A stretch of 64,000 nucleotides of DNA from JAOUEA01 sp963810915 (GCA_963810915.1 CAWEPH010000006.1:558001-622000), one strand, 5' to 3'. Shown: positions 23,501 to 33,121, counted from the stretch's first letter. Notes: generated by a model not told the origin, from the letters alone. Program-made: numbers and translations.

Positions 23501-24782
23501 CTACTTCAGGAAGCCCTCGTAGTGGCGCATCAACAGCTGGGACTCGATCTGCTTCATGGTCTCCAGCGCCACGCCGACGGCGATCAGCACGGAGGTGCCG
23601 CCGAACGGGAACCGGTTGACGGACCAGTAGGCGAACACGATCGAGGGAACCAGGGCGATGGCCGCGAGGAAGAGGGAACCCGGCAGCGTGATCCGCACCA
23701 GGATGTCGTTCAGGTAGGTGGCGGTGGGGGGTCCCGGCCTGATGCCCGGGATGAAGCCGCCCTGCTTGCGGATCTGGTCCGCGGTGCGGACGGGGTCGAA
23801 CTGGATGGCCGTGTAGAAGTAGCTGAAGAACACGATGAGCAGCGTGAGGATGACCATGTACACGATGCTCTTGGAGTTCACGACGTAGTTGTTGATCATG
23901 TTCTGGAACCACGTGGCGTGGTACACGCTCGCGAGCAACGTCGGGAAGTACAGCACCGAGGTCGCGAAGATGATCGGGATCACGCCCGCCTGGTTCACCT
24001 TCAGCGGCAGGTACGTGCTGGTGCCGCCCATCATGCGCCGCCCGACGACGCGCTTGGCGTACTGGATGGGGATCCGCCGCTGACCCTGATCCATGAAGAC
24101 CACCGCCACGATGATGGCCAGACCCAGGAAGATCGCGATCACGAAGCGCCCGGTGCTGGTCTGCAGGATCGCGTTGCCCTCCGCCGGCAGGGCTGAGATC
24201 ACGCTGGTGAAGATCAGGATGGACATGCCGTTGCCCACGCCGCGCTGTGTGATGAGCTCGCCGAGCCACATCACCGTCGCGGTGCCGGCCGTCATCGTGA
24301 GGATGATCAGCAGCACGTTGGGGGCCGTGAAGGTGCCCGGGCGGGAAGATGTCGGGGATGCCGCTGCGGCCCGAGTGGAAGAGGAAGACCAGCCCGGTCG
24401 ACTGCAGCAGCGCCAGCACCACCGTGACGTAGCGCGTGTACTGGTTGATCTTCTTGACGCCCGCCTCGCCCTGGTCCTGGAGCGCCTGCAGCTTGGGGAT
24501 GACCACCTGCAGCAGCTGCAGGATGATCGACGAGGTGATGTAGGGCATGATCCCCAGCCCGAACACCGCCATGCGCGAGAGCCCGCCGCCGGAGAACAGG
24601 TTCATCATCGACAGGAAGCCGCCGGCCCCCGCCGCGTTCACCGCGTTGGTCAACTTGGTGAAGTCGACCACCGGCACCGGCACGTGTGCGCCGAAGCGGT
24701 AGACGGCGATGATGACCAGGGTGAAGAGGATCTTGTTGCGGAGGTCCGGAACCCGGAACGCGTTGAGGAAGGCTTTCAGCAC
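23501..24782 (-). CDS. secY: preprotein translocase subunit SecY (one frame break)
   Basis: SecY is the channel of the Sec translocon, with ten membrane helices. The first part runs MLKAFLNAFRVPDLRNKILF, GIMPYITSSIILQLLQVV, QYTRYVTVVLALLQSTG; the second from LLIILTMTAGTATVMWLGE to MRHYEGFLK. The join lies near 24336-24345, where removing one G from CCCGGGC restores DIFPPGTFTAPN. With that correction the protein is 426 residues, normal for SecY. The break is best read as a sequencing error because the gene is essential and conserved on both sides. Confidence 0.93.
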
Positions 24783-24803
24783 GGTAGGTAATGGTACCCC
24801 GGC

Positions 24804-25241
24804 TCAGCCAAGAAGCTCGGCTCGACCGCCCGCGGCCTCGATCTTGGCCTTGGCGGCCTCGGAGAAGGCGTGCGCCTTGACCGTGAGCGCGTGATCGAGC
24901 TCACCGCGCGCCAGGATCTTCACGGGCTTGCCCTTGCGGACCAGCCCGTGCGCGTACAGGGCCTCGGGCGTGACCTCGCCGTCGGCGTAGTACTTGGAGA
25001 GCACCTCGACGTTGACCGCCGCGTACTCGACGCGGTTCACGTTCGTGAAGCCCTTCAGCTTCGGCACGCGCCGCTGCAGCGGCATCTGACCGCCCTCGAA
25101 CCCCACCGGCACGTTCTTGCGCGCGCCGGTGCCCTTGGTGCCGCGGCCCGCGGTCTTGCCACGCACACCGGCACGGCCGCGGCCGACCCGCTTCTTGTCC
25201 TTCTTGGCGCCCTCGGCGGGCTTCAGGTGATGGAGCTTCAT
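24804..25241 (-). CDS. rplO: 50S ribosomal protein L15
   Basis: L15 (145 residues): MKLHHLKPAEGAKKDKKRVG, the glycine-rich RGRAGVRGKTAGRGTKG, GFEGGQMPLQRRVPK, and the KAHAFSEAAKAKIEAAGG ending. It is one of the few genes in this stretch without a frame break. It lies between rpmD and secY, the standard order. Confidence 0.97.
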   Translation of the reverse strand: MKLHHLKPAEGAKKDKKRVGRGRAGVRGKTAGRGTKGTGARKNVPVGFEGGQMPLQRRVPKLKGFTNVNRVEYAAVNVEVLSKYYADGEVTPEALYAHGLVRKGKPVKILARGELDHALTVKAHAFSEAAKAKIEAAGGRAELLG

Positions 25242-25242
25242 C

Positions 25243-25425
25243 TCAGGCCTCGACCTCTTCCACGTCCACGAGGTGCTGCACCTTGGCGATCATGCCGCGG
25301 ATCTCGGGACGATCCTCCTTGACGACGGTGTCGTTGATGCGATGCAGGCCGAGCCGCCGGACCGTGTCCTTCTGATCCTTCGGCCGGTCGATCACGCTGC
25401 GCCGCTGGGTGACCTTGAGCTTCAT
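25243..25425 (-). CDS. rpmD: 50S ribosomal protein L30
   Basis: L30 (60 residues): MKLKVTQRRSVIDRPKDQKD, TVRRLGLHRINDTVVKED, and the C-terminal GMIAKVQHLVDVEEV. Its ATG overlaps the rpsE stop (ATGA). A longer open frame upstream is only the tail of another frame through rpsE. Confidence 0.96.
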   Translation of the reverse strand: MKLKVTQRRSVIDRPKDQKDTVRRLGLHRINDTVVKEDRPEIRGMIAKVQHLVDVEEVEA

Positions 25426-26069
25426 CGACGGCCCCCCATGGGAGCGCCGCGGCCGCCGCGGGGGTTGGCGGGCGCGTCGCTGTAGACCTCTTCCAGCGCC
25501 GCGGTACGCGCGGCCTGCAGGCGGGTCTCCGCCGCGGCCACCGCCTCGAGCATGGGCTTGGGCGCCACCTCGTGCACGTCGCGCCCGCGCAGCGTGGCCA
25601 CCTGCTGCGGCTTGCGGAGCTGCTTCAGGCCGTTCACGGCCGCCTTCACGATGTTGATCTGGTTGGAGGAGCCCATGGACTTGGACAGGATGTCCTTGAT
25701 GCCGGCGCACTCGACGAGCGCGCGCACCGGACCGCCCGCGATGACCCCGGTTCCGGGGGCGGCGGGCTTCAGCAGCACCACGCCGGCGCCCTCTTCCCCG
25801 ATCACCTGATGCGGGATGGTGGTGCCCATCATCGCCACCTCGAACATCTTCTTGCGTGCCTCCTCGACGCCCTTGGCGATGGCCGAGGGCACCTCCTTGG
25901 CCTTGCCGTAGCCGACGCCGACGCGGCCCGCGCCGTCACCGACGACCACCAGGGCGGCGAAGGAGAACCGACGGCCGCCCTTGACGACCTTGGCCACGCG
26001 GTTGATCGAGATGACCCGCTCTTCGTACGGGCTCTTGTCTTGCTGGTTCGCGTCGTATCGCCTACTCAT
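25422..26069 (-). CDS. rpsE: 30S ribosomal protein S5 with a C-terminal extension
   Basis: S5 (215 residues) helps decoding accuracy. Core signatures are EERVISINRVAKVVKGGRRF, GVGYGKAKEVPSAIAKGVE and GIKDILSKSMGSSNQINIVK. The E. coli protein has 167 residues; the excess is a C-terminal tail ending PRGGRGAPMGGRR, common in actinobacteria but long here. The ATG at 26069 directly follows the rplR stop in the transcript order used elsewhere. Confidence 0.95.
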   Translation of the reverse strand: MSRRYDANQQDKSPYEERVISINRVAKVVKGGRRFSFAALVVVGDGAGRVGVGYGKAKEVPSAIAKGVEEARKKMFEVAMMGTTIPHQVIGEEGAGVVLLKPAAPGTGVIAGGPVRALVECAGIKDILSKSMGSSNQINIVKAAVNGLKQLRKPQQVATLRGRDVHEVAPKPMLEAVAAAETRLQAARTAALEEVYSDAPANPRGGRGAPMGGRR

Positions 26070-26070
26070 G

Positions 26071-26419
26071 TCAGATCTGAAGTCCTCCCTCGCGGGCGCC
26101 CTCGGCGAGGGCGGCCACACGGCCGTGGTAGAGGCGGCCGCCGCGGTCGAACACCGCGGACTCGATGCCGGCCTCCTTGGCACGGCTGGCGATGAGCTCG
26201 CCCACCGCCTTGGCGCGGGCGAGTCTTGCCCTCGCCCTTCACCTCGGCGTCCGAGGCCGAGGCCAGGGTCACCGCCTGCACGTCGTCGATCAGCTGCGCG
26301 TAGATGTGGCGGTTGGAGCGGAACACCGCCAGGCGCGGACGGCTCTGGCTGCCCGCCACCTTCTTGCGCACGCGGGTGTGACGCCGCAGGCGCGCGTCGC
26401 GCTTCGTCTTGGCATCCAT
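26071..26419 (-). CDS. rplR: 50S ribosomal protein L18 (one frame break)
   Basis: L18 binds 5S rRNA. The first 70 residues (KTKRDARLRRHTRVRKKVAG, RPRLAVFRSNRHIYAQLIDD) are in one frame; the rest (ARAKAVGELIASRAKEAG, FDRGGRLYHGRVAALAEGAR) is in another. Removing one base near 26221-26224 joins them into a normal 115-residue L18. ATG 26419 overlaps the rplF stop by one base. Confidence 0.9.
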
Positions 26420-26971
26420 CAGGCAGCAGCACCCTTCGCGGCCTTGCCGGCCTTCTTGCGGACGTACTCGCCTTCGTAGCGGATCCCCTTGCCCTTGTAC
26501 GGCTCGGGCTTGCGGATCTTCCGGATCTTGGCGGCGATCTCGCCCACCGCCTGCTTGTCGTTGCCCCGCACCACGATCTGCGTGGGCGTGGGCACCTCGA
26601 ACTCGATGCCCTCGGGCACCGGCATCACGACGGGATGCGAGTAGCCGGCCTGGACCTCGAGGTCCTTGCCCTTCATCGCGGCCCGGTACCCGACGCCGAT
26701 GATCTGCAGGCGCTTCTCGAACCCCTTGGTGACGCCCTCCACCATGTTGGCGAGCAGCGACCGCGTGAGCCCGTGGAGGCTGCGGTGGAACCCCTCGTCG
26801 TCGGGGCGCTCGACCGTGATCCGGCCGTCGGCGACCTGGATCGTCATGTCCGGGTGCATCGTCTGCGTGAGCGTGCCCCGCGGGCCCTTGACGGTCACGA
26901 TGTTGTCCCTCGGCGACCGATACCTCGACGCCGCTGGGGATCTCGATGGGCTGTTTTCCGATCCGACTCAT
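26419..26971 (-). CDS. rplF: 50S ribosomal protein L6 (one frame break)
   Basis: L6 begins MSRIGKQPIEIPSGVEVSVAEG and continues in another frame with VTVKGPRGTLTQTMHPDM, KGFEKRLQIIGVGYRA and the C-terminal EPYKGKGIRYEGEYVRKKAG. One extra base near 26906-26909 explains the split and gives 183 residues after correction. The tail ends KAAKGAAA. Confidence 0.92.
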
Positions 26972-26978
26972 CAGGTCA

Positions 26979-27360
26979 TCACCACACGTAGGCCAGGACT
27001 TCGCCGCCGATGCCCTTGCGGGAGGCGTCCTTGTCCGTCATCACGCCCTGCGAGGTCGAGACGAGGGCGATGCCGAGCCCGCCCAGCACGCGCGGCAGAT
27101 CGTCGCGGCCGACGTACACGCGGCTGCCGGGGCTCGGAGATGCGCTTGATCCCGGTGATCGTGCGCTGGCGGCCCTTGCCGTACTTCAACCGGATGCGGA
27201 ACGCCCGATCGATGCCCTCGCCCTCCGGCTCGTAGCCGCCGATGAACCCCTCGGCCGTCAGGATCTTCAGGATCGCGTCGCTCTGCTTGGACACGGGCAC
27301 GATCAGCTCGTCCTTGTAGGCCAGGTTGGCGTTGCGGATCCGGGTGAGCAGGTCCGCCAC
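26979..27360 (-). CDS. rpsH: 30S ribosomal protein S8 (frame break; start uncertain)
   Basis: S8 organises the central domain of 16S rRNA. ADLLTRIRNANLAYKDELIV and GKGRQRTITGIKRISEPG are in one frame; RVYVGRDDLPRVLGGLGIAL and TSQGVMTDKDASRKGIGGEV are in the next, ending LAYVW. One extra base near 27127-27133 explains this. The in-frame GTG at 27360 leaves the protein about six residues short, and the upstream text SNVSDPVADLL looks native, so the real start is probably near 27380 and may itself be damaged. Confidence 0.88.
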
Positions 27361-27397
27361 CGGGTCCGAGACGTTGCTCGAGAACGTTCGCCTTGGC

Positions 27398-27584
27398 TCA
27401 CCATGAGGACTTCGTCACCCCCGGCAGCTCGCCGGCGTGCGCCAGCTCACGGAAGCAGATGCGGCAGAGCAGGAACCGCTTGTACACCGCACGCGGGCCG
27501 CCCGCACTTCTGGCAGCGCGTGTAGGCGCGCACGCGGAACTTCGGCTGCTTCCGCTGCTTGTTGACCAGTGCCTTCTTCGCCAT
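27398..27584 (-). CDS. rpsN: 30S ribosomal protein S14 type Z (one frame break)
   Basis: A 61-residue zinc-binding S14: MAKKALVNKQRKQPKFRVRA, then YTRCQKCGRPRAVYKRFLLC and RICFRELAHAGELPGVTKSSW. Two CxxC pairs bind zinc. One extra base near 27495-27497 breaks the frame between the two cysteine pairs. The short type Z form is the one kept in the ribosomal operon of actinobacteria. Confidence 0.92.
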
Positions 27585-27596
27585 ATGTCCTCGTCC

Positions 27597-28175
27597 TCAG
27601 CTCGCCTGTGCGGCCGCGGTCTGCCCCTGGAGGGGGAAGCCCGAGCGCCGCCAGCAGGGCGCGTCCTTCGTCGTCGGTCGTCGCGGTGGTCACGATCGTG
27701 ATGTCCATGCCCCGCACCTTCAGGACCTTGTCGTAGTCGATCTCCGGGAAGATCAGCTGCTCGGTGACGCCCATCGTGTAGTTGCCGTGGCCGTCGAACG
27801 CCTCCGGGTCCATCCCGCGGAAGTCCCGGATCCGGGGGAGCGCCAGCGTGACGAGCCGGTCGTAGAACTCCCACATCCGGTCGCCCCGCAGGGTGACCTT
27901 GGCGCCGATGGCCATGCCCTCGCGGAGCTTGAACCCGGCGATCGACTTGCGCGCCTTGGTGACCACCGGCTTCTGGCCGGTGATGGTCGTGAGGTCCTCG
28001 AGGGCGGCATCCAGCATACGACCGTCCTTGACGGCGTCACCCACGCCCATGTTCACCACGATCTTGTCCAGGCGCGGGACCTGCATGACGTTGTCCAGGC
28101 CCAGCTCGCTCCTTCGAGCCGCGCCACGATCTCGTCGCGGTAGCGCTCCTTCAGCCGCGGGATGTAGTCGCTCAC
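27597..28175 (-). CDS. rplE: 50S ribosomal protein L5 (two frame breaks)
   Basis: L5 contacts 5S rRNA and P-site tRNA. The body reads NVMQVPRLDKIVVNMGVGDA, GQKPVVTKARKSIAGFKLRE, RLVTLALPRIRDFRG. The N-terminus SDYIPRLKERYRDEIVARLEG is offset by a missing base near 28110, and the C-terminus after GRALLAALGLP by an extra base in the G run at 27632-27636, which otherwise hides the TGA at 27597. GTG 28175 overlaps the rplX stop (GTGA). Confidence 0.9.
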
Positions 28176-28509
28176 AGTTCCGCCTCGCACTTCCTGCAGA
28201 TCCGCACCTTGGTCCGTCGCCGTCGATGCGGTGGCCCACGCGCGTGGCCTGGCCGCAGCTCTTGCAGACGATGGCCACGTTGGAGATGTCGATGAACATC
28301 TCGACGTCGATGATCCCGCCCTGCGCCACGGCCTGCGTGCTGCCGCTGGCCCGGCCCGACGCGCGCTGGTGCTTCTTGGCCATCGCGACGCCGTCGACCA
28401 TCACGCGCGCGCGGCTCGGGTCGACCCGGACCACGCGGCCTTCCTTGCCGCGATCCTTGCCCTGCAGCACGCGGACGGTGTCGTCCTTCTTGATGTTCAC
28501 ACCTGGCAT
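28172..28509 (-). CDS. rplX: 50S ribosomal protein L24 (one frame break)
   Basis: L24 (about 112 residues) initiates 50S assembly. Its KOW motif is KKDDTVRVLQGKDRGKEGRV; the C-terminal part has CKSCGQATRVGHRIDGDG and, in the next frame, KVRICRKCEAEL, giving two CxxC zinc pairs. One base is missing near 28214 between them. Confidence 0.9.
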
Positions 28510-28511
28510 CG

Positions 28512-28880
28512 TCAGAGCACCTCCGGCGCGAGCGAGATGATCTTCATGAACTTCTTCTCGCGCAGCTCCCGCGCGACCGGCCCGAAGATGCGGGTGCCGC
28601 GCGGGTTCTTCTGTTCGTTGATGATCACGACGGCGTTGTCGTCGAAGCGGATGTAGGAGCCGTCCGGGCGCCGACGCTCCTTGGCGGTGCGCACGACGAC
28701 GGCGCGCACGACCTCGCCCTTCTTCACGGCGCCGCCCGGCAGGGCGTCCTTCACGGTGCCCACGATGACGTCGCCGACGCCCGCGTAGCGGCGGGCCGAG
28801 CCGCCGAGCACGCGGATGCACAGGACCTCTTTGGCCCCCGTGTTGTCCGCGACCTTGCAGCGCGTTTCCTGCTGGATCAC
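28512..28880 (-). CDS. rplN: 50S ribosomal protein L14
   Basis: L14 (122 residues) forms an intersubunit bridge. IQQETRCKVADNTGAKEVLC, KGEVVRAVVVRTAKERRRPDG and the ending EKKFMKIISLAPEVL are the family sequence. It begins at GTG 28880, which overlaps the corrected rpsQ stop as GTGA. The raw frame runs on upstream into rpsQ only because of an extra base near 28888. Confidence 0.95.
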   Translation of the reverse strand: MIQQETRCKVADNTGAKEVLCIRVLGGSARRYAGVGDVIVGTVKDALPGGAVKKGEVVRAVVVRTAKERRRPDGSYIRFDDNAVVIINEQKNPRGTRIFGPVARELREKKFMKIISLAPEVL

Positions 28881-29161
28881 TTCGCTCCGCTCCACGATCT
28901 CGACGACGCGCCAGCGCTTCGACTTGGACACGGGGCGGGTCTCCATGACGCGGACCGTGTCGCCCACGTGCGCGTCGTTGGCCTCGTCGTGCGCGGCGAG
29001 CTTGGACGACCGGCGCACCGTCTTGTCGTAGAGGCGTGTGCCGGACCTGGCGGTCGATGCGGACCACCACGGTCTTGTCCATCTTGTCCGACACGACCAC
29101 GCCGGTGCGCACCTTGCGGCGCCCGCGCTCGGCGGCTCGTGGTGTTCTGCTCGTCGCTCAC
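28877..29161 (-). CDS. rpsQ: 30S ribosomal protein S17 (three frame breaks)
   Basis: S17 begins SDEQNTTSR at GTG 29161, continues RRKVRTGVVVSDKMDKTVVV after an extra base near 29131-29135, then LYDKTVRRSSKLAAHDEAND after an extra base near 29032-29034, and should end IVERAK at the TGA at 28877 after removing an extra G near 28888. Corrected length is 93 residues. Three errors in one small gene mark this as the low-quality part of the window. Confidence 0.88.
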   Translation of the reverse strand: MSDEQNTTSRRARAPQGAHRRGRVGQDGQDRGGPHRPPGPAHASTTRRCAGRPSSPRTTRPTTRTWATRSASWRPAPCPSRSAGASSRSWSGAK

Positions 29162-29402
29162 TGCTCGGCTCCTCGGTCGCCGCCGCGAGGGCGTCGAGCT
29201 CGAGTCTCGAGCTCGCGCTCCCGCAGGACGGTGGCGATCCGCGCCACCTCGTGGCGCACCTGCTTCAGGCGGGCGGGGTTGTCGAGCTGGCCCGTCGCCA
29301 GCTGGAAGCGCAGGTTGAAGAGCTCCTCCTTGGCGCCGATTCGATCTGCGCCACGAGCTCGTCGTCCGGCAGCTCCCGCAGCTCTGCGGTCTTGCTCGGC
29401 AT
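29158..29402 (-). CDS. rpmC: 50S ribosomal protein L29 (one frame break)
   Basis: L29 lies near the exit tunnel and binds trigger factor and SRP. PSKTAELRELPDDELVAQI is followed in the next frame by KEELFNLRFQLATGQLDNPA and RLKQVRHEVARIATVLRERE. One missing base near 29334-29340 explains the split. After the core, about 17 residues of arginine-rich text reach TGA 29158, which overlaps the rpsQ start. That tail region contains a repeated CTCGAG and may hold another error. Confidence 0.85.
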
Positions 29403-29406
29403 CCGC

Positions 29407-29820
29407 TCACTCCCCCACCCTGCTGATGAACTTGGTCTTGATGGGCAGCTTGTGCTGCGCGCGCTTCATGGCCTCGCGCGCGAGCGGCTCGGGCACGCCG
29501 GCCAGCTCGAACATCACGCGGCCCGGCTTCACGACGGCCACCCAGCCCTCGGGGTTGCCCTTGCCGGAGCCCATGCGGGTCTCGGCGGGCTTCTTGGTCA
29601 CCGACTTGTCCGGGAAGATGTTGATCCAGACCTTGCCGCCGCGGCGGATGTGCCGCGTGATGGCGACACGGGCCGCCTCGATCTGCCGGTTGGTGATCCA
29701 CGCGGGCTCCATGGCCACGAGGCCGTAGTCGCCGAAGTTGATCTCGGTGCCGCCCTTGGCCATGCCGCGGCGATGTCCGCGGTGCACCTTGCGGTGCTTG
29801 ACCTTCTTGGGTGCGAGCAT
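29407..29820 (-). CDS. rplP: 50S ribosomal protein L16
   Basis: L16 (137 residues) helps position A-site tRNA. KVKHRKVHRGHRRGMAKGGT, GKVWINIFPDKSVTKKPAET and MGSGKGNPEGWVAVVKPGRV are diagnostic, and the frame is intact. The start codon overlaps the rpsC stop (TGATG). Confidence 0.97.
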   Translation of the reverse strand: MLAPKKVKHRKVHRGHRRGMAKGGTEINFGDYGLVAMEPAWITNRQIEAARVAITRHIRRGGKVWINIFPDKSVTKKPAETRMGSGKGNPEGWVAVVKPGRVMFELAGVPEPLAREAMKRAQHKLPIKTKFISRVGE

Positions 29821-30704
29821 CAGGCCTCACCACCCTCGGGCGTCTCGCGGCCGCGGCCTCCGGTCGGCGGCGGCCATCGGCCGACCGGCTCCACGGGCGC
29901 GGTCTCGCGCGGGCGTCGGCGCATCGGTCGACGGCCATCGGGCTCGGCGGCCTCGGCCGCACGTGTCCTCGCCGCCGCGCCGCCGCCGCGGTCGTCGGTC
30001 CACCTGCTGCGCGGTGGCGTGGGCGCGCGCCAGGGCACGCTCGGTGTCCTGCTCGCGGCGCGGCACCTCGTCGCCGTGGTAGACCCAGACCTTCACGCCG
30101 ATGGCGCCGAAGGTGGTCTTGGCCTCGGCGGTGCCGAAGTCGACCTTGGCGCGCAGGGTGTGCAGGGGCACGCGGCCCTCGCGGTACCACTCCTGGCGGC
30201 CCATCTCCGCGCCGCCCAGGCGGCCGGCGCACGCGACGCGGACGCCGAGGGCACCCGAGCGCATGGCGGTCTGGACGCAGCGGCGCATCGCGCGACGGAA
30301 CGCGACGCGGCCGGCGAGCTGCTCGGCGACGCCCTGGGCCAGCAGCGCGGCGTCCGTCTCCGGACGCGACTCGCTGGCCGCCTGGTTCATGTCCTCGACC
30401 TTCACGTCGACGCGCTTCTTCGTGTAGCGCTCGATGTCCTTGCGCAGGCGGTCGACCTCGGCGCCCTTGCGGCCGATCACGATGCCGGGGCGCGCCGTGC
30501 GGATGAAGACCCAGATCTGGTCGCCCTTGCGCTCGATGTCGATGCTGGAGATGCCGGCGCGCGTTCAGCCGGGTGCGGATGTGCTTGCGGATCCAGACGT
30601 CCTCGTGGAGCTGGGGCGCGTAGTCGCGTACCGGCGTACCAGTTGGACTTCCAGGGGTAGATGACCCCCAGCCGGAACCCGTACGGGTTGACCTTGTGAC
30701 CCAC
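29820..30704 (-). CDS. rpsC: 30S ribosomal protein S3 with an arginine-rich tail (three frame breaks)
   Basis: S3 forms the mRNA entry tunnel. GHKVNPYGFRLGVIYPWKSN is the N-terminus; the KH domain has RTARPGIVIGRKGAEVDRLR; the C-domain has EWYREGRVPLHTLRAKVDFG. Extra bases near 30629-30633, 30557-30563 and 29961-29965 break the frame. After correction the protein is about 293 residues, longer than the E. coli 233, with a tail rich in Arg, Pro and Gly ending ETPEGGEA. Translation starts at GTG 30704, overlapping the rplV stop by one base. Confidence 0.88.
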
Positions 30705-31049
30705 TAGCCTTCATCTCCCATCGTCTGCACCACGACCGTCACGTGCGAGGTGCGCTTGCGCACCCGCGTGGCGCGGCCGTACGCGCGCGGCCGGTACCGC
30801 CGCAGCGTCGGGCCCTCGTCGACCCACGCGCGCGCGATCCACAGGTTGTCGGCGATCACGCCGGGCTTCTGCTCGGCGTTGGCGATGGCCGAGTTCAGCA
30901 GCTTCTCGAGGTCGTGCGAGGCGCCCAGCGGCGAGAACCGCAGGATGCGCCGCGCCTCCATCGACGTGCTGGCCGCGGATCAGGTCCACCGCGCGCCGCA
31001 TCTTGCGCGGCGTGGTGCGGACGTACTTCATGGTGGCTCGGGACTCCAT
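30704..31049 (-). CDS. rplV: 50S ribosomal protein L22 (one frame break)
   Basis: L22 lines the peptide exit tunnel, where its loop helps form the constriction. TMKYVRTTPRKMRRAVDLIR is followed in the next frame by EARRILRFSPLGASHDLEKL and the tunnel hairpin region DEGPTLRRYRPRAYGRATRV. One extra G near 30961-30964 separates them. Corrected length is 114 residues. Confidence 0.92.
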
Positions 31050-31053
31050 GCGC

Positions 31054-31335
31054 CTACCTCACTCCGGTCCTTCGCTCGTCCCGCGAGTGCGAGCGGAACG
31101 TACGGGTGGGCGCGAACTCGCCGAGCTTGTGCCCGACCATCGACTCGGAGATGAACACCGGCACGTGCTTGCGGCCGTCGTGCACGGCGATGGTGTGCCC
31201 GAGCATCTCGGGCACGATCGTGGAACGGCGCGACCAGGTCTTGACGACCCGCTTGTCGCCCTTCTTGTTCATCTCGTCGATCTTGACCATCAGGTGCTCG
31301 TCGACGAACGGACCCTTCTTCACGGACCTCGGCAT
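31054..31335 (-). CDS. rpsS: 30S ribosomal protein S19
   Basis: S19 (93 residues) in the 30S head: PRSVKKGPFVDEHLMVKIDE, WSRRSTIVPEMLGHTIAVHD, and MVGHKLGEFAPTRTFRSHSR. The frame is intact. It follows the rplB stop by two bases; the longer open frame that contains it is a mixture of other frames. Confidence 0.97.
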   Translation of the reverse strand: MPRSVKKGPFVDEHLMVKIDEMNKKGDKRVVKTWSRRSTIVPEMLGHTIAVHDGRKHVPVFISESMVGHKLGEFAPTRTFRSHSRDERRTGVR

Positions 31336-31337
31336 GG

Positions 31338-32169
31338 CTAGCCCCGACCCTTCCCACGGCGACGGACGATGTACTTGTTCGACGCCTTGTTCTTCTTGCG
31401 CGTACGGCCTTCCTTCTGACCCCACGGTGAGGACGGGTGCCGCCCACCGGAGGACTTGCCCTCGCCGCCGCCCAGCGGGTGGTCGACGGGGTTCATCGCC
31501 ACGCCGCGGACGGTGGGACGCTTGTTCTTCCAGCGCGCGCGGCCGGCCTTGCCGAGCGAGATCAGCTCGTGCTCGGGGTTGCCCACCACGCCCACGGTGC
31601 CCTTGCAGGTGGCCGGGATCAGGCGCATCTCGCCCGAGGGCAGGCGCAGCGTGGCCATCGAGCCCTCCTTGGCCATCAGCTGCACGCTGGTGCCGGCGGA
31701 GCGCGCCAGCTTGGCGCCGGCGCCCGGCTTCAGCTCGATCGCGTGGATCACGGTGCCCGACCGGGATGTTGCGCAGCGGCAGCGCGTTGCCGGGACGGAT
31801 CTCGGCGTCGGCGCCCGACATGAGCGTGTCGCCCTGCTGCACGCCCTGCGGCGCCAGGATGTAGCGCTTCTCGCCGTCGGCGTAGTGCAGGAGCGCGATG
31901 CGCGCGCTCCGGTTGGGGTCGTACTCGATGTGCGCGACCTTGGCCGGCACGCCGTCCTTGTTCCGCTTGAAGTCCACGACGCGGTAGCGGTTCTTGTTGC
32001 CGCCGCCGTGGTGGCGCGCCGTGATGCGGCCGTGGACGTTGCGCCCGGCCTTGTTGCGGCCCTTGACCACCAGCGACTTCTCGGGCGTGGCCCGCGTGAT
32101 CTCCTCGAAGGTGGACACGCTCGCGCCGCGGCGCCCGGGGGTCGTCGGCTTGTACTTACGAACGCCCAT
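31338..32169 (-). CDS. rplB: 50S ribosomal protein L2 (one frame break)
   Basis: L2 is needed for subunit joining and peptidyl transfer. GVRKYKPTTPGRRGASVSTF, GRITARHHGGGNKNRYRVVD and DGEKRYILAPQGVQQGD are in one frame; HAIELKPGAGAKLARSAGTS and VRGVAMNPVDHPLGGGEGKS, with the conserved functional histidine, are in the next. One extra base in the run at 31755-31758 explains the break. Corrected length 276 residues. Confidence 0.93.
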
Positions 32170-32174
32170 GGTCC

Positions 32175-32466
32175 CTACTTCCCGCTCTCGAAGATCTCGA
32201 TGGCATCGCCGGGCGCGAGCGTCACGATCGCGCGCTTCTCGTCGGCCCGCTTGCCCTTCGTGTAGCCGCGCCGCTTCACCTTGCCGCGGCGGTTCAGGGT
32301 GTTCACCGAGATCACCTGCACGTCCCAGATGGCCTGCACGGCCTCCTTGATCTCGGTCTTGTTCGCCCGCGGGTCGACCAGGAACGTGTAGCGTCCCGGC
32401 CTCGAGGCCGGCGTAGGACTTCTCCGAGACGACCGGGCGGATGATCACGTCACGCGGGGACTTCAC
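32175..32466 (-). CDS. rplW: 50S ribosomal protein L23 (one frame break)
   Basis: L23 (about 96 residues) is the docking site for trigger factor and SRP at the exit tunnel. KSPRDVIIRPVVSEKSYAGL is joined after removal of an extra base near 32395-32398 to YTFLVDPRANKTEIKEAVQA and VKRRGYTKGKRADEKRAIVT, ending GDAIEIFESGK. GTG 32466 overlaps the rplD stop. Confidence 0.9.
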
Positions 32467-33119
32467 GACGCCACCTCCTCGTCCCGGCCGGGCCGCTTCG
32501 AGGGCGTCGAGCGCGGCGCGCCGTGAACAGCACCCGGTCGGCCCAGCAGCAGGTCGTAGGTGCCCAGGCCGCCCGCGTACGCGACGCGCACGTCCGCGCA
32601 GGTTGCGGAACGACTTCTCCGCGGCGCCGTCCTCGGTCGGCTCGGGCAGGACCACGACGATCTTGCCGTCGAGCTCGAGGGCGTCCAGCAGCTCGACGGC
32701 CGCGCTTGGTCTTGCGGCTCGTCGAAGCCGAGGTCGGCGACCACGGCGATCTTGCCGCTCTTCAGGGCGTCGGTGAGCGCCGAGCGCAGCGCGCCCTTGC
32801 TTCATCTTCTTGTTGACGCGCAGCTCGTGGTCGTGCGGCTGCGGGCCGTGGGCCACGCCGCCGCCGACCCACTGGGGCGAGCGGATCGAACCCTGGCGCG
32901 CGCGGCCGGTGCCCTTCTGACGCCACGGCTTCTTGCCGCCGCCGCGCACCTCGCCGCGCGTCTTCGTGCTGTGCGTGCCGGCGCGCAGCCCGGCGAGCCC
33001 GGCCAGGACCACCTGATGCATCAGCGGCACGCTCACCGTGCGCCTCGAACAGCTCGGCGGGCAGATCGCGGCTGCCCGGCCTTCTTGCCGGACGCGTCGA
33101 GGATGTCGATGCTCGCCAT
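32463..33119 (-). CDS. rplD: 50S ribosomal protein L4 (six or more frame breaks)
   Basis: L4 reaches into the exit tunnel. Recognisable pieces in order are ASIDILDASGKKAG, VSVPLMHQVVLAGLAGLRAG, RGGGKKPWRQKGTGRARQGS, then ALRSALTDALKSGKIAVVAD, ELLDALELDGKIVVVLPEPT, VAYAGGLGTYDLLLGR and ALDALEAARPGR. They occupy all three frames, with breaks near 33075, 33036, 32798, 32702, 32596 and one or more after 32560. This is the most damaged gene in the window, but no part of the protein is missing. Confidence 0.85.
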
Positions 33120-33121
33120 GC

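Noticed and set aside
28512..29018. An S17-L14 fusion protein
   Set aside because: The join comes from one extra G near 28888. Correcting it restores an S17 stop that overlaps the L14 GTG start.
31054..33036. A single 660-codon frame across rpsS, rplB, rplW and rplD
   Set aside because: It mixes real and out-of-frame parts of four ribosomal genes and arises from missing stops after indels; it is not a fusion protein.
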